A DNA stretch of 64,000 nucleotides. Origin: Glandiceps talaboti (lineage: Eukaryota; Hemichordata; Enteropneusta; Spengelidae). Below the pieces are notes generated by a model. It was not told the DNA's origin. It ran no database searches and saw nothing but the letters and a program-made list of their open reading frames with translations. Numbering within the stretch: the first letter of the stretch is position 1; every line of letters begins with the position of its first letter. A program made the translations under genes and the position numbers. The stretch is taken from NCBI RefSeq assembly GCF_964340395.1, contig NC_135550.1:15328408-15392407 (forward strand), written 5' to 3'. This document shows positions 44,049 through 56,502 of the stretch, piece by piece.

Positions 44049-45345
44049 GTAAGTTAGTTGAATACTACTATTGCACCGACCTACATAGGTCTATTTGGAT
44101 CGGGAAACTACATGTACGTTGTCATGGGGATTGAAACAAACGGAAAGAAACAATATTTGACAATGTCCCCATTGAATAGTTTTGGAGTTGTGAAGATAGA
44201 TTCGTATGTATGACGCAACAGAACTATATGTTTTGTCGAAGAAGCCCACATTTATTTGCACACGATATAACCATCTCCCCTAATACATCCACGGTATAGC
44301 GTAAAGTATGAAGTCGTCGAACTAAACGAAAACACGCCATTCATTCTCACTTGTTACGTATTTTGTAACTTTTATTTCTGAATATGACTCTGCCCTGTGT
44401 ATAACCTCACGACCTTGGATGTAACTACGACACATTTATTATGGTCATCGAGTCTAGGGAGGGAGGGAGGGAAGGAGCCTGGAAATACATTGACGTTGTT
44501 CAAACACACTGCGGAGATTTAACACGCTATACAACAGGCAGTGTTTTCTTGCGTGGTACATGCAAACTACGACCGTTGTTTAAATTCACCAAACAAACTA
44601 TTCTGTGTACACTTGTTTTGCTGACCAACTTGAAGGAGACCCCATCGTGGATTTAACATTGATGCCAACTCGAAGTAGGCGTGAGGACAATATTACAGGG
44701 AAATAATACACCGTGAAATAACTTAGTAATAAGAGTCGCGTGTTTATCACTAGTTAATAAAAAATGTCTGAAGAGATAACGGGCAGTGGACAGGAAGCGA
44801 AAGTGTGAACGTCTATAAACACACGGCAGTAAACTCCTTTCATCTGAACTAATAAAATCGCTGGAAAACCCAAATAAATTATACTTTGATTGACCCCCCC
44901 AAATTGTAACAAAAATATACATATATTGATTGGAAAACATAGCTAAACTGTGCGATATGTGCAATGGTGATTCAAAGAATCTGACCACACAGCCAGCCGA
45001 GCGTATTACAACCTAGGCGTCGAAATCCAATCCACTGGTTGTAAGATTAGCTGGGGTCTTTAGCGATTATGCTCACGTTTTCTTCTAAATGTTTATGAAA
45101 GCCTTGGACACCCACCAGTACTCAGATGATCTGTGCAAGGATATTTAATGGTATTTCAATCAATGGTCGCATATCTCACAATTCATCGCTCATTTCATCC
45201 ACTCCCCTTCTCGTCATGCTCGGGGGTAGTACTGGACTGAAATAACAAGGCTTCATAACACTCCAGGGAAATTTGCCCCCTAGAGTTTTTACATACCTAC
45301 TGAACTCTGTTTTTATCCATCGCGACAAAACTTCTTACAAACTAA

Positions 45346-45440
45346 CATACATACATACATACATACATACATACATACATGCATACATGCATACATGCAT
45401 ACATACATACATACATACATACATACATACATACATACAT
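45346..45440. repeat. (CATA)n microsatellite
   Basis: CATA tetranucleotide run with occasional CATG, non-coding. Confidence 0.95.
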
Positions 45441-47202
45441 CATGTTAAATTCAGTGCATGATTTATCTCTGTAACATTTGCATATACTCTAATGTATTGG
45501 TTCTTCCTCCATGGTTCTTCATACCAGCTGTGGGTATTTTCGCTGACTTGAAAGGAAACCACTCCATATCTGAAGTGTGTCTATTTGCTTAGAACGGACA
45601 AAGATGTTATTGATTTTTGTCAACATATTTATCCCCTTAAAAATCAATTTTTATTTTAAGTTATTTGTCTGGATTTGGATGGATTAATATGTTGTCTCAG
45701 ACTACGCGCTGGCTCGCAAGTAGCCCCTGTTGACTATTTGTGAAACCAGAGCGTCGAATAATTTGTCTCTACGCCTACCACACCCTGTTACTAGTAACTG
45801 GATGGTAGATAAAAAAGACTAAATGTACACTTGAAATGACTGGATGCAGCAAAGCTTATGCGACAGACAGTTACTAATATCAAGTATCGACTGTCTCAAA
45901 ATCCTTTGAAGTAAATTTCTCTTGTTGAGACCTTTAAATATTACAAATTTAATGATGTTTTTTTTAAAAAAAAATCGTTACCGTTTTTAGGGATTTCAAT
46001 ACGTAGTACATCAGAGTTATGATTTTTATATACCAACCCCAATTTATGACAAAAGTTATCACCTGTGGAATGTTTAAATAAATGTAAATTATCACCATAT
46101 ATTTAACGACTGGGAATGAACGAAAGTCATGTATCAGCAATCGTGTTCCACACTGTGTTCGGTCTATGGTACTCATGGTGGTAATCTTTATACTTGTAAC
46201 GTCATCTTCCCTGTCACAGTGCGCTTCGCAAACATACATATTATGGAATAATATATTGACTCACCCCCAACCCCAATTTTTGAAAATGAGATCAAATGCT
46301 AACGACAGGTTTGGTATTACTATTAGTGCATTTAATACTTTTCAAGTTACTTGTATAGCGCCAGTTCAAAAAAAGGTGAAACGACAAGGAATGAACATTG
46401 TTCATTTATGTTTTCGATTTTTTTTGGGGGGGTGGTGGATGGTGGGGATATTTGTTACTGAGGTGCTGGACAAATGTTGTCCACTTCTATCTTTTTGAAT
46501 ACTTTCAATATCAAACTTGGTATGTGGTAGTTTTCTTAAAAAAGAAGTAAAGTTATTGTGAAATCAAGTTGCTATGCAAAAATGACAACTCGATAATCAC
46601 GAATACAGCGTAAATGCATATAACGGTTGTTTATAACGTTGCCAACGACTTCTTCAGTTATTCTAACTGTCGACGTCAGTGGAGAGTTTTTCTACCTTGT
46701 TACAATGTAATTGGCAAGACAACATTTTTCAACCCTGGTTGGAACTATTATCGAACATACAATGTAATGTCAATAAACTGTCCTGAAAATATTTGTCACC
46801 GCGCCATCCCGACAGTCTGAGAAAAGAATGATTGAAAGTAACAGGTGAATGGTAGAGGACCACTACAAGACAACCAAGAGCTCGCGATCGTACTGTCTGT
46901 CATAATCCCCCCCCCCCCTGTATCGAATAGGAACAATAAATGATGAAATGTGGGCTACGAAAAAGGATATAACTAAGACAGGATGTGCATCCAATAATCT
47001 AATTTAGGCATAGGGTGGAATAATTTCTAGACCTAAAAAGTAGCACCAATTCAGTCAGACTTAATTGTATCCACCATTCCCCGAAAAGTTTTCTGCTGAT
47101 GTCCTATTTACTTCATCGCCAAGTTGTATATTCAGCGGAAACAAATCTGACTTGCAAGAATGTGAGACGGTAGGATTTATAAACTTAGATAGAGGGCTGA
47201 TA

Positions 47203-47286
47203 CATCGTCGTAAACCACCGTCTAAGACGCACCATCAAGATATTTCACAGTATCGCGGAAGAAATGTCAGCATGGTTTGCGAGAAT
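47203..47286. repeat. Dispersed ~90 bp repeat, copy 1
   Basis: Shares CATCGTNGTAAACCAC, AAGACGC, GTNTCGCGGAAGAAAT and GGTTTGCGAGAATG in the same order and spacing class as 49,608-49,713. No coding meaning found. Confidence 0.65.
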
Positions 47287-48923
47287 GGCTGATACGTTGA
47301 TAAACCAATCCTGCAAAGAAAGCTCAAAATCGAGTTCATTTTACTTTGTGTACATAAAAAATCAGAATCGTACAAATAATTTCTTAGACAAATGACAAAA
47401 TCAAAACCGCCTTCAAAAGGTAGTGTACAATAAATAAATGTTTTACAGTAACACTTTTGTCTTCAAAATTACGAAAAGTTCAATAAAAAATAGATGCATG
47501 ACATGCATTATAAAGACAATGGTAATTTTCAGTTTAGCGTCACGTATAACGGCTCTTAATCTAATATCAATTATTAATTATCAAAAATTACCAATTATCA
47601 TGATATTCAAGTTTAAGGAATGATATCTGTAGTGTTGTCCTTCTGCTGGATATCATCTGATATAAACATTGGAAAATTACACAAATGGCCTTTAGTTTAT
47701 TAATGAATGCAGCGAACTGTCACACATGTAACGAAAATAAATCGGTAAATTATACAATGCTGCTAATTACGTTATTAGAGATAGCGAAATATTGTTAATG
47801 ATTAAATCAGTTAACGTTTGTTGTGATAACTATTGTGTGTTCTTCCCTCCAAAATGACTCACGATTCAAAATATATGGTGTTAATTAAAGCGTTTTGTTT
47901 TCAGTTTCCGTTTATATATTACAGGAAACGAAGCCGGTAGCTATTTCAAAACATTCATTTTATCTTAGTCTGTACAATTTCAGTGACATTGTAAATATGC
48001 TAATAAATTATCTCTACTGGAATTCCGGTAGCCTGAAACTTAAATGAATTCAATTGTGGTGACTTTAATAACTATATTGGCAATATTGATTACAACTTGT
48101 GATTGCAGTATACGCATTAATGTGGAAATCATTACAAGCTTAATTCTGACGTCACGTCACAATTAAGAAGACTATCGACGCCATTTTGGAAAATTACATC
48201 CCTGTTACTGCACAGCGTGAAATAACAACCAATGTACATAGTTTTCGGGCAAGAAAAGCTCTTAGATCGTACCGATGGCAGAGATGAAGAGGTTGTGCTT
48301 TATCACGTCTTTACATTAAAAAAAGAAACAACTCAATGACCAAATGAGGATGCACAATTTCGCAATAAAGTAAAACAGGGACGTCAACTTTTTACTCGTG
48401 CGTTATACCAGAAAGTCACTCTCTCCAGACTGAACACAGTATACTACTGAGGATAAAGATTGTCTACTCTAAATAAATCAACCGAGCGAAAACGGACAGC
48501 CTGATAAGTATTAACCCGTACAACAATAACAAAGCCTATTTCTACACTCGCACCGCTATATAATGACATTAATGCAGGGACTATTAGTCTTCAGATTTCG
48601 AGGTGCAATCGGCTTGCTACCTTTGTTATTAAATCGTCATCCACGAATGAAAATGACTGAGAAATTTAAATATTTGTTTAACTTGAGTTTTAGACTAGTG
48701 TACAATATGTTAATTTCCTCCTGTAAAGGGAATTGTTTTCAGGGCATTTGTGTGATTATATGAATAGAGACAGATAGACGGATTGACAGGAACCTTAGTT
48801 GGTTTTACGGTAGAATTCCCATGGGGTAGGGAGGGAGAGGGAACAGAGTGTCTGCGCTCTAAGACAACGAGAAGTATTACACTATGTGTGCAAACATATC
48901 AACCATTTATATACAGTCATGTC

Positions 48924-48957
<34 letters not shown>

Positions 48958-49607
48958 CAGACAGACAGACCAACGTAACCTTCCCAGCACAACTGTTCCA
49001 TCAACTTGAACTCTATATTGCATATTTCACTTTTTCGCTGAAAACCTCTGCCCTTTTAACTGCTTGCAGGAGGTAAGACCCTACGATCATTTCTAATGTG
49101 TGGTACAATATTTGTTTGTCTAAGTCACTTATTGTCTATATATCAAAGCATATACAGTCTATACATGTTTGTCAATGTCTGTTTCATGTGTGTCTGCCAG
49201 AGTAATAACCAGATGTGTTGTGTGTTTACTTGAAAACGTCAACAACAAAAAAGACAGACAAACAGACACAAAGCATATAGCATATGTAAACATCACGTGC
49301 GCTGTACGTTACAACTCGAGAATGAACATATTCGCCCCATGTTTACACACACCTGGAAATGAACCTCTCGACGTTTGAATGTTGTACATCACTGTTAAGG
49401 TATGACTAATAAAATTTGTAAGACAACTTATCGCCAACCGAAATATACAAAATAGATCATGTATAAAAGAAATAACAACCACATGATGTCATGAAATCTA
49501 CAGACTGAAATTGACCAACATAAACACTAGAAATGATTGTAGGGTCACTTATTAGATGACCAAGTTTACCTCCTGCAAACTTTTGAGAGGAGCAAATATT
49601 TGTTTAC

Positions 49608-49713
49608 CATCGTTGTAAACCACGGCCTCTTTTACGGCACCGCCCAAGACGCTCCACAAAATCGTTATTTCCCAGTGTCGCGGAAGAAATAACAGCTCTG
49701 GTTTGCGAGAATG
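49608..49713. repeat. Dispersed ~90 bp repeat, copy 2
   Basis: Second copy of the segment at 47,203-47,286, about 20 bases longer through an insertion near its start. Same orientation. May be a mobile-element fragment or paired regulatory sequence. Confidence 0.65.
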
Positions 49714-50747
49714 TTGTTTACACAAACGACAAAAAACAATATTTTCACCGAAGTTTGTTAAAATATCAATAATTTAGACGCAGTACATGTTAATTAGAGG
49801 TTAGTTTTATCCATACGCAGTTCAGCAACAGGTTCAAAACCTTGATTGTATCAATGTGCTGATTTTAGGATGCGGACCCAAAAATCAATTAGATAATATA
49901 TTGCACCATACTAATGAGTACTCCTGCAAAACAAATACCCCTATCCACAGGTGATTCAATATTGTGTAAGGTCACCACGCTATACTAGACACTTTAACCT
50001 GAGATAACTATCTCTAACCACAGTTTCTTTCTTGTCTGTGATCTAACACAACCGTTTTTACTGAAAAAAAAAATCGTTTCAATTGTAGCTATTGAAGTTT
50101 TAATACGAAGTAAACTTTATGATTGTGCGCCGCGTGAAGACAAGTCACATTCTGATTTATTTTTCTACTCCTATTTATTTTATCGTAGCTTCAACACTAC
50201 CACTTTGTGTACATGTCATGTTTATGATCCCACTCCGCTATAACAAGACAATTAAACCCCGCTTGTAATTAATCTCAAGGCGCATATTACCATCCATAGC
50301 CGCAGGGGATCTCTCTCTCTCTTTCACTTGGTGTACTCTCTATCATGTAAGCCTACAGTTATCAAAAAAATCACAACAATAACAATCACTATCCCAATGA
50401 AATAAATATCATATTTTAGATGTTATACTAATCTCGGTTCTCTTCTCTCCTGTAAGTATTTTTTTTGAAAATTTGTATATATGAGAAATAAGTTCTGCAC
50501 GTTTTAGATACACTTGTTGATTGGTTGTTATTTCACGATGTGTATTAGTCACAGTCTATCCTTCAATATAACAATGCACAATGGCATAATTGTTGTATCT
50601 CTGTCATAATTGTTGTATCTCTGTCCTCGAGTACATACCCCAGGGTGTTAGGTGTTATTCAACTGTCTTGTTAATCCAGCATAAGTAATGAATTATGCAA
50701 TTTGTTTCTCTTTAGAAAATGCACCATGACAAACGTGCCTGTCAAAC

Positions 50748-50924
50748 ACACACACACACACACACGTACGCACACATACACACACACGTACGCACACATA
50801 CACACACACGTACGTACATTACATACATACATACATACACACACACGTACGTACGTACATACATACATACATACATACATACATACATACATACATACAG
50901 ACAGACAGACAGACAGACAGACCA
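50748..50924. repeat. (CA)n/(ACGT)n/(CATA)n/(CAGA)n microsatellite
   Basis: Compound repeat of CA, CGTA, CATA and CAGA units; open frames on both strands are artefacts. Confidence 0.95.
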
Positions 50925-53900
50925 AGTTTATACAACCTTTTTCATATCAATACAAACCTCACTCCTCCCACGCCAAATCAAATTTCTCAATCCTATCTCT
51001 GTAATTTTCCAAATCATTTCAATTTCAACTAGATGTTTACTGTAAGCATGCTTCATTAGACCTTCAAATCACGCCACTATAAATCCTCCAGTGGTTTCGC
51101 TGAGGTGTCTAACCGCAAACTTTGGACGACGGAGTTGGTCGATATCACTGCAATTTTATAGTTCTGCTTAGTGGGCAGCTATTGTTAATTGTTTAATTAT
51201 TCGTTAGAGTAGGCGAACCCCTGTTGTGAACCTCCTTTTTGTCACAATGTGGTTATATTGATTCACATCAGTATTTATCATTACTGGACTGTTGTTTCAC
51301 CCTTTTACGTTATTTGGGTGTCTGAAGGAATGTCTTTATTCACAACATCGATTTTATAAGCCGTGCCTCAAAATATCAAAATACTGCGTCTGCCTACCGT
51401 GAGTTATCAACCAACCATAGACCCTCCACCGACAGTGGTGGGGGGGGGGGCTATGTACCAACAACAGCGGATAAAGGATGGTTCCAATGTATTTGACCGA
51501 AATGATGCTTTCTGTGTTGGATGGGTACGAAGACTGTATGGTTCTATAGTTCTAGTTTGAAATCAATAACGTTATCCTAGTGCACGATCCAAAATATCGT
51601 ATTTCGGAATTATGGGAATAAATTCTACTTTTCGGCATTGTAGGCCATAGTTCAGATATAGACTGGCGATGACGAATCTGGGCAAACATGATGTAACTGA
51701 AATTCACATGATTGGTTAGAGAAAAGTATATAATAACTTTTATGATGGCGTGATCTTATGGCGTGATTTTCTATATTTAGTTGTTGTGTAAATTCCATTG
51801 TATTGGAAGTATACTTAAAGTGAGAATTAAACATCCAGAAGCACTCGGGTAGGTGATTCTGGCAAGCCGAAATCTCGGTACTTCTCAGTCGTGACTAATT
51901 CCCGACTTGGACCTGAACGATCCCGTACGAGAGTATGAGAGTGTGAGTGCTAGAGTGTAACGTCAGAACTATCCATACTTATACCGTTCAACTCTACGAA
52001 ACCCAACACTAGTAATTCAACAAATTCTAGTTTGGAATCAAAACCACTACGACGATTTTCCCGCTTTGGACTTGGACTTGATGATTTGATTTTCCACTTC
52101 AAAAAATAAAGACGCCAATTCTTGTACTGTATCCCATTAATTTATATCAAAATTAGTGCCTAGTATATACACAGCTGGTGGTGGTGGTGGTGGTTTCTCA
52201 AATATCTCCAAATTATGACCCTTCGATGGAAGACTATATTCTACCCAACCGGATAGTCTAGAAATTATATGTACATATTAGTTCCAGACATTGTCAGTTA
52301 GCAATAACTTCCCAAATGTTGTTGGGAAAAACTTGAAAGACCTGACTGAAAACAGATTCTAAACTTAATGACGAAAGGTTGAAACAGCCACTCAAAGACA
52401 CAGTCACGGTTTGATTATTTTTGCAGGCATATAGAAGGGGAAATAATTGACCTTTAACCTATATCACAAGATCTTTAAATTATTCTATGATCTATTTGTC
52501 TCCGAGATTTGTGTTAATATGGTGAACACAAGAAAATGAATATATGTTGTATGGTATACGAAAAGAGAACCTAAAGACACATGTACTGTCAATAACGAAT
52601 GATGTAGTTGATTAATAAAAAAAACCCTTCTACTGTCGTGGTTACCACCTCAACATCAAGACGACTCAGCTACGACACCAAGCGTTCAATATCAATACCA
52701 AGTTGTGTGTTCAGCTATTAAATAATACCCTCATGCCACTATTATCAAATAATCTACTATTGTTAAAGAAATGAGAAAATTGATTCTATCGGATAACATA
52801 AAGTTTGTTTTATTATTATTTACTTTGTTTGATATGATTACTGTACTAAGTAAATAAAATTACATCGATATACCAACATGATTACACAAAGCATGCCACG
52901 ATTACTCATTTCAAAAAACTAACGTTGGACTGTCAAAGACTAATTTGTAAAAATCCATTTAATCTAATCATATACCGTACACGTGTAGGATCTATGATCC
53001 AATCTACTGTGTATAATGAACTTCATAACATGTAGTTGATTGAAGAATATATTATATATACATGTAGTCACTTTGGAACAGGGGCTTTGAAACAACGTCG
53101 ACGTTTCGATTCGTATATTACGGATAAATTAGTCACACGGTGGTACTATGAAAAGTTCCCGAAACTTGGTGTGAACAGTATATTTTTTGCATATTTCAAT
53201 ATCTTCACCATAAGATATGTTTGTGAACCTAGCTCACAATTTTAAAAGAATTCCAAGAACGATAAATATACATGTACCTATAAACAACGTATTACAGAGT
53301 GTCTAATATACAACAGTTACATGACGTTCTTTTAAATTGACCAATAGTGTTACATCATTCGGTTTGACCGTTTCGTGTTTGAATTCGTCATTATACTACC
53401 CCTAATTAAAAAGTCCTATAGCAAACATCATACCCGCTGAGTGGGGTTAATCACTTTCTGATCGATCGTTCCAAATGTTCGAAACATCAAAACATTTTAT
53501 CATTAATTAGTCCATTACTAGTTAAAAAGTAAAAATTCATAAAGTCGAATTCCACCTGGACTTGACTGAAGACTAAAAAACAGTTGAATTTATAGAATAA
53601 TCGGTTATTGGCATTCGTGCTTCGAACCTTCTCTAGTTAATCCGTTTCGTTTGCAATCCTACAATTAAATAGCTAATTAAAATAGTTGTGAAAGTCCCCC
53701 TAATGAACTAATTGTACGTGGATGCAACAATAATGACAGATCTGCAGCTGGTGACGTATGTGATGGCAGTTCTGCTGGTGACGTAGGTGATTCTTTTCTC
53801 ATTAGGGATGGTCATGACGATTTCCATCGAAGTGAATCATAAAAAAAACCCCGATATGTCCTATTGAATTGTCCATAAAACAAATAATTCACAATACTTG

Positions 53901-54531
53901 ATAAAGAAAAGTTGGGAACGAGATCGATTCCTATTGTATTTAAATGTTGTGAAGAAAAAGAATCTTCATAATACCCCGATTGTTTTCGCATAGGCATGAC
54001 AACTTGACTTTATAATGACAAGTTGCATTGTAATATCCACGGGTGATAACAATGCCCCATTGTCTCTGAAAGGTAATAAACCACCGGGGTTGTCAAGGCG
54101 TCAACAAAATTGATTACCAGTCACGGCAAAATAATTAGAACCCATTCTTACGTCATCTATGGTTTATACAGTAGACGATATTTGGTTTTATTTCGCTGGG
54201 AGACAATCAAAGTCTGTCTGGTGAGCATATACAACACTCGATTTGTTCCATATTAATAGCCTACCAAGGTCTGTCTGGTGAACACATAGAACATTCGATT
54301 CGTTCCGCTCATAAATCACTTTATTGTTAATCAAGTTCGACTCACAAATTTTGATTAAGTTACTGTCACTCTTTAATTAAAAGTTATGGATGTATATTTC
54401 CTAAAACTTGTAATATGTATTCTTACAGCAATGTAAATGAATTGATAGCCAGAGCAAATGATATTGCCTTTATCGTCTCATAATTTGCATAAATAATTGA
54501 ATTTTCTTTAATTTCCTCTTTCTTTTTGCAG

Positions 54532-54667
54532 GCCTTTAAATTTAGAAATGTGAAGAGAGTTCCATTAAAGCTAGCAATGAACATGAAAATAATGAAGGTA
54601 TTACAGGTTGCCGTCTTCCTTCTTCTAATACCTAATGGTTTGGCACAAAGTTCGTCTGCAAGTGCTA
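54532..54667 (+). CDS. First coding exon: 5' UTR end and signal peptide
   Basis: Acceptor TTTTTGCAG precedes 54,532. An ATG at 54,548 is followed at once by TGA; the ATG at 54,577 opens MNMKIMKVLQ, then VAVFLLLIPNGLA and QSS, a clear signal peptide with likely cleavage after GLA. Two further Met codons follow within six residues, so the exact start is uncertain by a few residues. GTAAGT donor, phase 1. Confidence 0.8.
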
Positions 54668-54820
54668 GTAAGTATACAGCTGGTTGTTAATAAAGTTAAG
54701 TTGCAATATATACAAACGCTAAATAATTTTACGTTTGATATTGATACTTCAATTAAACATTTTCTTTGGGTTACTCTTGCAAAAGTAAAAAGAACCCCCC
54801 CCCAAAACAAACAAACAAAC

Positions 54821-54883
<63 letters not shown>

Positions 54884-56460
54884 CCCCAAAACCCCCAAAG
54901 AAAAAAAACACGCTTTATAGACGGAACCATTGGCAAACCTTTCTTTGGAGGTAATGTTTTGGATCAATTTTCTCAAATTTACAAGTAAATTTGGGAGACG
55001 TCGATTTGGATGTCGAGTTACTGCAACGCCAGTTGTTATTATTCCAACATGACATGAATTTTTAACGTAGACTGGCTGATAATAGGAACATCTCCCATTT
55101 CTTACAATAGACGTTAATAACGCATACAGCCCTCGAAACAAAAGCTTGCTTGTTGGTGTTAATCAGGAATGAGACATGTTTTATGCATATATACTAAAGC
55201 GGTGACTTATCGAAGTACTCCATAACTCTGTTTATTAAAAAAAATCCCACAAAGTCATGCTATAACGATCGAGTACATTTGTTCGTGTTACTTTACTACC
55301 ATATATATAAACAAACTGATGAAAAGAATTGCCTGAATCTACATTAGAGGCACCCACCCACTACTTTTTTTTTGTATCAGTTGTGGCGTTGTTTTTACCT
55401 AAATCTTACCTTAGCCCACTCCACTCAAGCACACTGTTTTTTTTTCGCGTGTTGTATAATGTTGGCGATTTTGACTGAACTTTATTCACAAGAAGTTGTT
55501 GTTAAAACATTCTTAAATAATAGATCAACGTTCAGACGTGGACGCCTCCTCAGGAGACTCGGACGCAGATTCATCGCAAAATTTGTCAGACGGATCACAA
55601 CTTTCGAAGGACTCGGATTGCTTTCCGTGTGGATCATCCGGCAGCTGTATTCCTATGAGTTCGGTCTGTGATGGTATCAAAGACTGTGATAATGCTGTTG
55701 ACGAACTCAATTGTACCCGTAAGACTAATAATCTTCCATACCGTATACTACTACGGAACCAAATACTAAGATAGACACAAACTAAAACTACACTTACAAC
55801 ATGTCCATATAAACTATCAATGGACATTAATATAATATGATGGCGTCTCCGATAGTTTCCCTCATTTGGCGGCACATTCAACCTCACTCAGTGTTTACAC
55901 TATCTTGACTACGGGAGCGATTATAACCACATAACCAAGGCACCGCTATCACTCACTTGTGTACTCTACCATGTGCCACAATAGTTTTAGTTTGTGTCTA
56001 TCATAGCTTGCCTATAGCTCGATTTCCGAGGTAGTATCAATAACAATAGCTCGTGCTGGAATGGAAATAAAGAAGTTTTCAAATGACCAATTTAAATGTA
56101 CTGATTCGTCGAGTAGTTTCAAGTTGGTTTAAATAATCAAAACTCTTCTTCGATTGCCACTCGGATAAGGAAATAATAGCAATTGACAAAACTGCGGCGT
56201 GATAACCTATGTATGTAAGTATGTATGTATGTATGTATGTATGTATGTATGTATGTATGTATGTATGTATGTATGTATGTATATGTGTGTGTGTGTATGT
56301 ATGTATGTATGTATGTATGTATGTATGTATGTATGTATATGTGTGTGTGTATGTATGTATGTATGTATGTATGTATGTATGTATGTATGTATGTATGTAT
56401 GTATGTATGTGTGTATGTGTGTGTGTATGTATGTATGTGCGTGCGTGCGTGCGTGCGTGC

Positions 56461-56502
<42 letters not shown>

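Larger units (their letters stand above)
44049..54531. other. Intergenic or long first intron, no supported coding exon
   Basis: About 10.5 kb. Holds a CATA run (45,346-45,440), GA/CAGA run (48,922-48,972), CA/CATA/CAGA cluster (50,748-50,924), poly-C stretches near 46,907 and 51,441, a CRE-like TGACGTCACGTCA near 48,150, a duplicated ~90-base segment (47,203 and 49,608) and a ~66-base duplication at 54,203-54,305. Short open frames on either strand show no family signature. Confidence 0.5.

Noticed and set aside
55372-55671. Plus-strand open frame overlapping the LDLa exon in another frame
   Set aside because: The LDLa frame has six spaced Cys and in-phase splice sites; this frame has neither.
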